Assembly (NCBI GenBank): GCA_020831635.1
Contig: JAFIGC010000009.1
Coordinates: 1 to 64,000, forward strand
Source: Verrucomicrobiota bacterium
GTDB lineage: Bacteria > Verrucomicrobiota > Kiritimatiellia > SS1-B-03-39 > UBA6053
Direction of reading: 5' to 3'
DNA: 64,000 bases
Shown: one piece after another, positions 34,806 through 42,136 of the stretch
Numbering within the stretch: the first letter of the stretch is position 1
Layout of the letters: the number at the start of each line of letters is the position of its first letter
Program-made: the position numbers and the translations under genes
Notes under the pieces: model-generated
Seen by the model: the letters and a program-made list of their open reading frames with translations, nothing else
What the model was told of the DNA's origin: nothing
Databases searched by the model: none

Positions 34806-36143
34806 TCAGTCTTCCGGGGGGATCCAGGTGAAAGGCACACGGTGATTGGTATCGTTGGCTGTCCAATAATACCATCCTTGAGTTTCACTGTGAAAAGAAA
34901 GCGTGCCAAAAACGAATGAACTTGAGTCATCCTCGGGATCATTGTTTGTTTTGATTTCAACCACAATGGAACGTAGCATCAAAAGGCGGAATTGTCTGTT
35001 TGAGACGGACGATTCAGAAGCTGTTTTCGGAAAGATTTCCAAGGTCCCCCCATAACTGGGAAAGCTCTCACCTGTGTCGGCCAGTAGAATTGGGGCAGGA
35101 TCATAACCTGTAACCCACCAAGTTCCGTATACCCCCTGCTGATCAGGTTCTTGAAAAGCAAAGTGATAACTCGCATTCTCAGCCGTGTGCAAAAGCAGGA
35201 CGGCTCCAGGTTGGAAAACATTGATCGGCGCGATGGGCACCATCGAATAATCCACCGCCAAAGCTCTGGCAAACGTGACGGGTTCTTGTTCGGCGGCAGT
35301 TAATTCATGCTGAAAAACAGGATTTTGGTCCATGATGTAGGCAAAATCCTGATCATGAGGCCAATTTTTGAGATCATGGGTTTGGCTGATCGGATATTTG
35401 TGAAGGAACTCCGCATCCCATTCCAAAAAATAGATCGGTTCGCCTTGATCATTGGCCCCTTTGACAAGTTTCGAGGTAACGCCTTTGACTTTTGGCAATG
35501 CAAGTGCGGCATCGTGAATATCAAATGATTCAGGATCCCAGCCTTCGATGACCACGCTCTCCATGATGATATTCGTCAAAGGTCTCTCATTGGCATCGGT
35601 TTCAAAGTCTTGTTCCTCTTGGAAGCCGGCAATGATTACCCGGCTTTCGTGATCAACGATTTCGCCGAAAACCGAATGTAAATCGTTCAAGAAAGGAATT
35701 TCTTTAAAAGCGATGAAAAACTGGGACCCATTGGTGGAGTGTCCGGAGTTGGCCATGGAAATGACATAGGGTTCGTGTCGTAAGCCAGGATGAAATTCAT
35801 CTTGAAATAAATATCCGGGGCCGCCGAAGCCCGTCCCCGTGGGGTCTCCTCCTTGAATCACAAAACCATGATCAAGCCGATGAAAAATCTGTCCGTCATA
35901 ATAGGGGGTGTTGACCATGAGCCTGTCGGTGTCCGGGTCGATCCAATTGAAGGCCCCGGTGGCCAGGCCGATGAAATTGGCGACGGTGCGGGGGGCGCGT
36001 TCGTGGTCCAGTTGAATGCGGACGGTTCCGAGCGGGGTCTCGCCATGCCGGAGGGTGATCACGGCTTCAATGACCGCATCCGCGTGGAGAAAAGGCAACA
36101 AAAACGAGGACAGGATCGATAAAAGGAGGATTCTGGATTTCAT
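34806..36143 (-). CDS. Exported cyclophilin-type peptidyl-prolyl isomerase with long C-terminal extension
   Basis: A signal peptide (MKSRILLLSILSSFLLPFLHA) is followed by a cyclophilin domain at about residues 25-195: TPLGTVRIQLDHERAPRTVANF, GQIFHRLDHGFVIQGGDPTGTG, FQDEFHPGLRH, SMANSGHSTNGSQFFI and LNDLHSVFGEIV. It folds proteins outside the cytoplasm. The remaining 250 residues have no domain I recognise and look beta-rich. The DNA for that extension (about 34860-35640) is visibly less GC-rich than the cyclophilin part and the neighbours, which suggests a different origin. The start at 36143 removes 12 leader residues of the longer frame. Confidence 0.85.
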   Translation of the reverse strand: MKSRILLLSILSSFLLPFLHADAVIEAVITLRHGETPLGTVRIQLDHERAPRTVANFIGLATGAFNWIDPDTDRLMVNTPYYDGQIFHRLDHGFVIQGGDPTGTGFGGPGYLFQDEFHPGLRHEPYVISMANSGHSTNGSQFFIAFKEIPFLNDLHSVFGEIVDHESRVIIAGFQEEQDFETDANERPLTNIIMESVVIEGWDPESFDIHDAALALPKVKGVTSKLVKGANDQGEPIYFLEWDAEFLHKYPISQTHDLKNWPHDQDFAYIMDQNPVFQHELTAAEQEPVTFARALAVDYSMVPIAPINVFQPGAVLLLHTAENASYHFAFQEPDQQGVYGTWWVTGYDPAPILLADTGESFPSYGGTLEIFPKTASESSVSNRQFRLLMLRSIVVEIKTNNDPEDDSSSFVFGTLSFHSETQGWYYWTANDTNHRVPFTWIPPED

Positions 36144-36217
36144 GGCCGGGATCATAATGGGACAAGCGAGGGATTGCAAAACCTAATCCGCACACATTTT
36201 TGTGAGGCGGGCTTTTT

Positions 36218-36379
36218 CCTGAAACCGTGAGATCTTTGCTTTGAATCCGCACAATCTCATGGGCTACAAGGGATTGTCGGGAACGCTCGACAGACCGCAT
36301 GGGTATGCCTCGGTTCCCGACAATCCCTTTCGCTCCATGATCTTGCACGCCTTCTGTGCAAATATCTCACGGATTCAGG
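36218..36379. repeat. Nested palindromic element between divergent genes
   Basis: The outer arms 36218-36233 (CCTGAAACCGTGAGAT) and 36364-36379 pair at 15 of 16 bases. Inside them lies a perfect 17-base inverted repeat, 36268-36284 with 36313-36329 (AAGGGATTGTCGGGAAC). The outer word recurs at 52950-53003 and 53901-53918. It occupies most of the gap between the cyclophilin gene and the next plus-strand gene, so it may also affect their transcription. Confidence 0.75.
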
Positions 36380-36413
36380 TTTATTTTTTCGGCGGATTGG
36401 GTAGGTTGGGTCC

Positions 36414-36653
36414 ATGAAATCCCCAAAATCCGCCCCCGAGTTGTTGGACATGTTTTATTTGCACATGCGATCGGCCCTCTTGGAGACCGCCGCGGCGTTT
36501 GACCGCATTCAGGCGGCGGAGGGCGCGGACGCGATTTGGCGGGACCGGCGCATGGAAAAATTGCGCGAGGCCGCCTCCTTGATTCAACGGGATGAACCCG
36601 ACCGGGCTCGTCGTATCCTGGAATCCCTGTCCTTGGAGGATCCGTCCGCATGA
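36414..36653 (+). CDS. Small hypothetical protein coupled to the TatD-like gene
   Basis: A 79-residue, charged, mostly helical protein (ELLDMFYLHMRSALLETAAAF; MEKLREAASLIQRDEPDRA) with no signal peptide or membrane segment. I do not recognise it. Its TGA overlaps the ATG of the TatD-like hydrolase, so it is probably translated with it and may be an accessory subunit. Codon use matches the GC-rich neighbours, which supports a real gene. Confidence 0.6.
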   Translation: MKSPKSAPELLDMFYLHMRSALLETAAAFDRIQAAEGADAIWRDRRMEKLREAASLIQRDEPDRARRILESLSLEDPSA

Positions 36654-37462
36654 AGATCATTGAGCCCCATGTCCACATGATTGCCCGCACCGTGCAGGAT
36701 TACGAACGCATGGCCCGCATGCACACGGTGGCCATTTGCGAGCCCGCGTTTTGGGCGGGATACGACCGCACCTCGCCTGAAGCCTTTCATGACTATTTCA
36801 CCCACATTTCCGAGTTCGAACCCACCCGGGCGGCCCAATTTCTGATTCAGCACTATTGCTGGGTCTGCATCAACCCCAAGGAAGCCGAGGACGTCGGCTT
36901 CAGCCGGGAGGTGATTTCTTTCATTCCCGAATTTCTTTCCAAGCCCACCGTGTTGGGGCTGGGCGAAATCGGATTGCACAAAAGCACGGCCAATGAAATG
37001 ACGATTTTCGAGGAACAGGTGGAACTGGCCTTGAAATACGACCAACTCATTTGGATTCACACCCCCCATTTGGACGACAAGCTGTACGGCACCCGAAAAA
37101 TGCTGGACTACCTTTGCGGGCACGGGGGCATCAACCCCGAGCGGGTCATGTTCGACCACATGGAGGAACACACCTTGCCTTTGGTGTTGGACAAAGGGTT
37201 TTGGGGGGCGATGACCGTGTACCCGGTCACCAAAAACTCGCCGCACCGGGTGATCGACGCCATAGAGCGCTTTGGCACCGCCAAACTGATCGTGGATGCC
37301 AGCGGGGATTGGGGACCCTCCGATCCGGCCACGCTGCACGACACTCTTTTCGAGATGCGCCGCCGGGGGCACCCGGAGGCCGACGTGGAACGGATTTTCT
37401 ACAACAATCCCTGTCTCTTTTTGGGGCAGGGCGGCAAATTCAAACTGAAACCGACAAGCTGA
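36650..37462 (+). CDS. TatD-family metal-dependent hydrolase, ebo-cluster type
   Basis: A 270-residue amidohydrolase. Metal-site motifs: IEPHVHMIARTVQDYERM at the start, GLGEIGLHK, LIWIHTPHLDDK, RVMFDHMEEHT and LIVDASGDWGPSDP. The stretches AICEPAFWAGYDRT and AQFLIQHYCWVCINPKEAED look more like the TatD homologue of ebo (prenyl-sugar/metabolite traffic) clusters than like the DNA-related TatD. The other ebo genes (UbiA-type transferase, dehydroquinate-synthase-like, EboE) are not beside it, so any such role would rely on genes elsewhere. Confidence 0.82.
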   Translation: MKIIEPHVHMIARTVQDYERMARMHTVAICEPAFWAGYDRTSPEAFHDYFTHISEFEPTRAAQFLIQHYCWVCINPKEAEDVGFSREVISFIPEFLSKPTVLGLGEIGLHKSTANEMTIFEEQVELALKYDQLIWIHTPHLDDKLYGTRKMLDYLCGHGGINPERVMFDHMEEHTLPLVLDKGFWGAMTVYPVTKNSPHRVIDAIERFGTAKLIVDASGDWGPSDPATLHDTLFEMRRRGHPEADVERIFYNNPCLFLGQGGKFKLKPTS

Positions 37463-37686
37463 AATTGAATTGTGGTTTGTGTGGTTTTAAGGTTTACTTT
37501 CTCTCTTTTCATGTGATAATTATCGTGCTATGTGCAAAAAAAGCGTGACTTTAACCCCACGCATGAAAGAAGTGGGTCTAAATTTCTTTGCATCGGGAGA
37601 CCTTCCGCGTTGGAGGCGATGCGAGTTTAAAAACACACAACAGAAAATGGACATTTTACATTCGAGATGTCCGGAGGATGACTGAT

Positions 37687-38022
37687 ATGGACCAAACGAT
37701 TGCAAGTGAGAAAATTCAAATTGAGCGGAAGATGTTCTTTTTTGATTTGAAAGAAAATCAACGGGGCATCTTACTGCGCATTACCGAGGATGTTCGGGGT
37801 CATCGCGACACCATCATCGTCCCGGCAACCGGCTTGAAGGATTTTCATGAAATTCTGGGCCGCATGATCAGTGTGATTGACGAGGAAGGCTTGGACCCCA
37901 CCGATCCGCTGGCCGAGGACTATGAAGATGACATCCTCGAAGAAGGCGAAGAAGGCGCCGATGACGATTACGGCGATGAGGACGATGAGTTCCTGGAAGA
38001 CGACGAAGAAGAAGACTATTGA
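37687..38022 (+). CDS. PUR-alpha-like nucleic-acid-binding protein with acidic tail (DUF3276 type)
   Basis: A 111-residue protein. The PUR repeat-like core KMFFFDLKENQRGILLRITEDVRG...IIVPATGLKDFHEILGRMI is followed by a strongly acidic, disordered tail (EDYEDDILEEGEEGADDDYGDEDDEFLEDDEEEDY). PUR-like proteins bind single-stranded nucleic acids, and the tail may compete with nucleic acid. I choose ATG 37687 because GGAGG lies nine bases upstream; the ATG at 37678 directly abuts it. The type is frequent in Bacteroidetes, spirochaetes and Verrucomicrobiota. Confidence 0.8.
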   Translation: MDQTIASEKIQIERKMFFFDLKENQRGILLRITEDVRGHRDTIIVPATGLKDFHEILGRMISVIDEEGLDPTDPLAEDYEDDILEEGEEGADDDYGDEDDEFLEDDEEEDY

Positions 38023-38027
38023 GTAAC

Positions 38028-38178
38028 GATTGTGATGCCATTGTGATACGATGGTGATACGGTTGTGATGCCATTGTAATACGATGGTGATGCGGTTGTG
38101 ATGCCATTGTGATAAAATCGTATTACCATCGAATTGCCATCCAATTACCATTGCATCACTATAGTATCCACCATCGTG
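38028..38178. repeat. 33-base tandem repeat followed by its inverted relatives
   Basis: Units 38028-38060 and 38061-38093 and a partial third (38094 to about 38113) share GTGATGCCATTGTGATACG with few changes. From about 38113 to 38160 the sequence turns into complementary words (ATTACCATCG, CCATTGCATCAC), so the transcript could fold into a long hairpin between the convergent PUR-like and subtilase genes. Copy number is likely to vary between strains. Confidence 0.75.
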
Positions 38179-39756
38179 TCAAGGTGAGGTTTCCAGAAAT
38201 CGCGTTCTGGCTTTTTCATCAAAACGCCCCGCGCCCGCTCCTTGAACTCCCTCGGCGTGCGGGCTCAGGGATTCGGTGAGGGCGCGGATGATTTGTTCTG
38301 AAGTGGCTTGGGGATATTGGGCGCGATATGCGGTAATGGCCGCGGCCACCCAAGGGGTGGCGATGGACGTGCCCGCATAAGCGCCGGGCGGTCCTTTGCT
38401 GCCGATGGGAAAATCGGCGCTGCCGTAGGAGACGAAATCCAGGTGTTCCCCCCGGTTGGAGCCTTCCCACAGTTCGCCATTCGCACGCATGGCACCCACG
38501 GCCAGCACCCCCGGGTATGCGGCCGGGTACATGGGGTCGGTTTTCCCATCGTTTCCGGCGGCGGCGAGCAGAATCATGTCCGCATCCGCGGCCTGTTGAA
38601 AGCCGGCGTTTAGAATTTCGCTGCGGGTATAACTCCCCCAACTCATGCTGACAACCCCGGCTCCTTGTTCGCGGGAGAAGCGCAGGCTTTCCAGGATCCC
38701 GAAGCTGGTGGACAAGCCCTCTTCGTCAAAACCGCGAATGGCGACGATGGGCACGCCGGCCTTGCCGTCCGGCGTTCCGCTGCCATGGGGCGAAATGCGG
38801 CCGGAACCAATGAGTGCCATTTGGGTACCATGACCGACCGGATCCGAGATGCGTTGTTGGGGATTGGTGGCATCCATGGAGGCGCGCAAAGCACCCTCGG
38901 CCAACCACTCGGCGGCCAGCCCCGAATCCAGGATCGCCAAAGCGGGGGCACCCGCCGCCGGGGGCGGCAGATCCCGGAGCGTTACCGATTCCGGTGACAG
39001 TGTTCTCGTGGGTTTCGAGCCCGGCAAATCGTAGACGAAGTTGGGTTCGACCGCCGCCACGCCCGCTTCGCGGTTCAATCGCGCCAGCAATGCGGGCAGG
39101 TTGGTGTTCGCGGGAAGGCGGATGCGGTAGATGCCCAACTGTTTGTCCACCGCCACCACCTGCCCGCCCATGGACCGCAACAGGGCGCGGAAATCTTCCG
39201 GGGAGACGCCGGGCCGCATGCCCAAGAGCACTTCATCGGCCACATACCGTTCGCCGGTTTCGAGGGTGAGGATGCGGCGTTCTCCGGGAGGGACGGATTG
39301 CATGGGATCGTTTGCGGCCCCATCCCGATACACGCGAATGCCCGACAAGGCCAAAACGCGGCCACGGCCATAGGGAATCTCCCGCCATAATATATCATAA
39401 TTCAAATCCCCGAGCAATTCATGGAGGGCATCGTCCACCGGGACATCCTGAATCTCCCCTGAAATCGTGGCCGTAACCCCGGATTGCATGTTGACGCGCA
39501 CGCCGTAGGTCGCGAAAGCCTCCAAGACTTCCCGAAGGGACGCCTCCTTGGCGCGGAGGCTGACGCGATTGTCCTCCAGGCGCAGCTCGACGCGCCCGGT
39601 TCCCGGGTTTGGGAGCGGTTCCCTGGCCTGAACGGGGCACGACAGGGCAATCATGAGAACGACGCCCATCCATGGCAGGGAAAGAATGTGCCGGAAAAGA
39701 AGGTGATGGAAATGAAAGAGGGGTTTGACCTGTTGGGGATTCACGGATATACTCAT
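38179..39756 (-). CDS. Exported subtilisin-family (S8) serine protease with N-terminal STN-like domain
   Basis: A 525-residue protein. A signal peptide (hydrophobic WMGVVLMIALSCPVQA, cut near residue 44) is followed by a secretin/TonB N-terminal-like domain (RVSLRAKEASLREVLEAFATYGV...DVPVDDALHELLGDLNYD), a propeptide-like part, and the S8 domain with catalytic Asp in AILDSGL (about 270), His in GHGTQMA (about 308), Asn in AAAGNDG and Ser in GTSIATPW (about 462). The start could also be 39669, which shortens the n-region. Its ATG is only five bases from the divergent neighbour's ATG. Confidence 0.85.
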   Translation of the reverse strand: MSISVNPQQVKPLFHFHHLLFRHILSLPWMGVVLMIALSCPVQAREPLPNPGTGRVELRLEDNRVSLRAKEASLREVLEAFATYGVRVNMQSGVTATISGEIQDVPVDDALHELLGDLNYDILWREIPYGRGRVLALSGIRVYRDGAANDPMQSVPPGERRILTLETGERYVADEVLLGMRPGVSPEDFRALLRSMGGQVVAVDKQLGIYRIRLPANTNLPALLARLNREAGVAAVEPNFVYDLPGSKPTRTLSPESVTLRDLPPPAAGAPALAILDSGLAAEWLAEGALRASMDATNPQQRISDPVGHGTQMALIGSGRISPHGSGTPDGKAGVPIVAIRGFDEEGLSTSFGILESLRFSREQGAGVVSMSWGSYTRSEILNAGFQQAADADMILLAAAGNDGKTDPMYPAAYPGVLAVGAMRANGELWEGSNRGEHLDFVSYGSADFPIGSKGPPGAYAGTSIATPWVAAAITAYRAQYPQATSEQIIRALTESLSPHAEGVQGAGAGRFDEKARTRFLETSP

Positions 39757-39761
39757 AAGTC

Positions 39762-40904
39762 ATGATAACGCATAGAACGATACTTATATTGCTGGTTTTT
39801 TCAGTGCTCGGCGTTCGGGCAGATGAGGCAACCTCCACCCGAAGACGTCCAAAGTCAATTCCGCGGGTTTATGATCAACGTCCGGTGGTCGTGAATATGG
39901 ATGATGTGTTTCATCGGAGCATGCCCCGGCAACAGGATGAGGTTGATGCAAACCTTTCCCCCGAAGCCATGCGGGACAATCGCCCCAGAACTTTTGGAAA
40001 TGGGGAGAACCCCGCGGTGAACAGGGTCACTTTTCTTCCCGTGCTTCAGCAACCACAGGCGGCCGAGGACGAGGAGGAGCGGGAGCGTCGCCCCGCTTGG
40101 TTGAGCCCCATGGATTTTTTGGATGACGAGGACTTGTTTGGCCGGGATGGCAACCCGGATGACCTTGAGCGCACTCGGGATGAGGATGACCCGGTGATTT
40201 TCGACTGGCAAGGCCTCGGAGAACAACTGTCCGAGCAGGAGTTGCGCATGGCGGAGGATGAAAATGCGACTACCAATGGAGAAGGTGAAGGGGAACGGGA
40301 GCGGGCCGCGATTCGTTCCTTGCGGGACCGTGATTTGCGAAGCCTGGCTCTGGAGCCCGTGCAAATGGGCACAAGCGGAAACGATGCGAACCAAGACCGT
40401 ACGCTTCGCACCAATCAAGGGGGTGGAAACAACAACCAGCCGGCGGCGGGAACGATTGCGTCCCGCATGGATTCGGCCATGCGCATGGGCGGCCCACCCG
40501 CCAGGGTCGAGCGGGATGACGATGCGGATTTGCCGGAAATCAATCTGACCGGTACCCGCGCGGTCATGGAGGAAAGCACGTCCAGATGGAACACGTCCAA
40601 CGCATCGTCTCCGCCAACGTCCTCCGGATTCCGTGACAGCACCGCCCCTTCGGTTTCCAGTTCGGCGGTTTCGGCTCGTTGGGACAGTCCCCGTCCCGAG
40701 CGTCCCGAACCCGTGCGCCCAATCGGGAACACGCCTTCGATGGGCTCCAGCATTCGCATGGAACCCATTCGCCCCACTTCTCCCATGCCCTCGGCCGTGA
40801 ATCGTCCCACGCGCGACACCGCCCCCGCCCAGCGGGAAACCATTGATCGAAGCCACTTCCGGGATGACGAATTTCGTTTGCGCCCGCGCTCCGACCGTTT
40901 TTAA
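39762..40904 (+). CDS. Exported, largely disordered hypothetical protein
   Basis: A 380-residue protein with a signal peptide (MITHRTILILLVFSVLGVRA), after which composition is dominated by Arg, Pro, Ser, Asp and Glu with no predicted folded domain. It contains acidic stretches such as EDEEERERR and a Ser/Pro/Arg-rich C-terminal half. I do not recognise it. It is divergent from the subtilase by five bases, so promoters must lie inside or very near the opposite genes, and it is followed after 18 bases by a glycosyltransferase. It could be a substrate or partner of the protease; this is a guess from position. Confidence 0.6.
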   Translation: MITHRTILILLVFSVLGVRADEATSTRRRPKSIPRVYDQRPVVVNMDDVFHRSMPRQQDEVDANLSPEAMRDNRPRTFGNGENPAVNRVTFLPVLQQPQAAEDEEERERRPAWLSPMDFLDDEDLFGRDGNPDDLERTRDEDDPVIFDWQGLGEQLSEQELRMAEDENATTNGEGEGERERAAIRSLRDRDLRSLALEPVQMGTSGNDANQDRTLRTNQGGGNNNQPAAGTIASRMDSAMRMGGPPARVERDDDADLPEINLTGTRAVMEESTSRWNTSNASSPPTSSGFRDSTAPSVSSSAVSARWDSPRPERPEPVRPIGNTPSMGSSIRMEPIRPTSPMPSAVNRPTRDTAPAQRETIDRSHFRDDEFRLRPRSDRF

Positions 40905-40922
40905 GGTCCCGGAACCGCCTGA

Positions 40923-42059
40923 ATGCGTATCCTCCATGTGATCGATTCCTTGGATGCGACCATGGGGGGACTGCCCCGGGCGGCCCTGTCTTTGGCGGGC
41001 GCCCAAAGTCAGTTGGGTTTCGAAGTGTCGGTCCTGTATTATTCCGATACCCGACAGGAGGCTGAATTTGACGCGGCGTATGCGGACATTCCGGGGATCT
41101 CCTTGGTTGGTCGCCTGTCCCTGATTCGTCCAAGCAAAAGGGAATGGTTGTTCGGAAAGGCGGCCCGCGGGCGCATACGCGCAGCATCGCCCCACTTCAT
41201 TCATATCCATGGACTGTGGGAGCCGCTTCTGCGCAACGCCCTGTGCGAAGCGGCCCGCATGAAGGTGCCCGCCGTTGTCACCCCGCACGGCATGATGCAC
41301 CCTTGGCAGGATCGCTTTTGCCGCATTCGAAAATGGATTCTGATCCGTGTTCTGGGATGGGGCAAAGCCTGGCGGTCTTGCTTGTTCGCGCGGGCCCTGA
41401 CCCCGCCCGAGGCCCGGCATCTCGAGGGAAAAGGATATTTTCCCCGTGTGGAAGTCATTCCAAATGGCGTGGATCCGGACCCGGCCCTGTCGCAAATCGA
41501 AGCTTGGCCGGTAGGCATTCCCCCCCAACCGTATGTGTTGGGGCTCGGACGGCTCGCTTTCGGGAAGGGCACCGATCTCCTTCTTGAGGCTTTTCTGCAA
41601 ATCGCGGGCGAATTTCCCGACTTGAACTTGGTGCTCGCGGGGGCGGATTACGGATTGCAAGCCAAATTGCAAAAAATGGCCGCCGCGTCCGGCCTGGGTC
41701 ACCGGGTCATTTTTCCCGGCAACCAACCGGGCCCCCAAAAATGGCGTTTGTTGCGCCATACGCAATGCTTTTGCCTGCCCAGCCGGGCGGAAGGCTTTGG
41801 CCTGGTCTTGTTGGAGGCGGTGATGGCCGGGGTTCCCGTGGTTCAGTCAGACGCCTGCTGGTTTCGGGAATTGGTCGAAAGGGGCCATGCGGTTTCCTTT
41901 GGCGCCCGCCCGGAAGATCTGGCCGAAACCCTTCGCCAGACGCTCAACGCCCCTCCGACGCAAACCGGCGGGGAATTTGTGCGCACCCATTTCAGTTGGC
42001 AACGGATCGCACGGCAATTACAGGAGGCGATTGCCCCTGCCGAAAACACCGCGTTTTGA
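40923..42059 (+). CDS. GT4-family glycosyltransferase
   Basis: A 378-residue GT-B fold enzyme. The N-terminus MRILHVIDSLDATMGGLPRAALSLA, HIHGLWEPL and VVTPHGMMHPW are typical of GT4 acceptor domains. The C-terminal nucleotide-sugar domain has VEVIPNGVDPD, VLGLGRLAFGKGTDLLLEAF and the EX7E motif in PSRAEGFGLVLLEAVMAGVPVV. It probably acts in cell-surface glycan synthesis. It may be cotranscribed with the preceding disordered protein. Confidence 0.88.
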   Translation: MRILHVIDSLDATMGGLPRAALSLAGAQSQLGFEVSVLYYSDTRQEAEFDAAYADIPGISLVGRLSLIRPSKREWLFGKAARGRIRAASPHFIHIHGLWEPLLRNALCEAARMKVPAVVTPHGMMHPWQDRFCRIRKWILIRVLGWGKAWRSCLFARALTPPEARHLEGKGYFPRVEVIPNGVDPDPALSQIEAWPVGIPPQPYVLGLGRLAFGKGTDLLLEAFLQIAGEFPDLNLVLAGADYGLQAKLQKMAAASGLGHRVIFPGNQPGPQKWRLLRHTQCFCLPSRAEGFGLVLLEAVMAGVPVVQSDACWFRELVERGHAVSFGARPEDLAETLRQTLNAPPTQTGGEFVRTHFSWQRIARQLQEAIAPAENTAF

Positions 42060-42070
42060 TTTCGGCCATA

Positions 42071-42106
42071 ACTTCAATCATGACTTCAATCATGACTTCG
42101 ATTGAC
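42071..42106. repeat. Tandem 12-base repeat ahead of the exporter start
   Basis: ACTTCAATCATG occurs in near-perfect tandem copies, each supplying an in-frame ATG (encoding MTSI units). The repeat makes the exporter start ambiguous and could change its translation by copy-number change. Confidence 0.6.
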
Positions 42107-42136
42107 AAGTTCAAATTCAAGGTGCATTCAGATTCC

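Noticed and set aside
39855-41765. 636-codon minus-strand frame opposite the disordered protein and GT4 genes
   Set aside because: It crosses two supported plus-strand genes and has no recognisable domain; the GT4 motifs fix the plus strand as coding.
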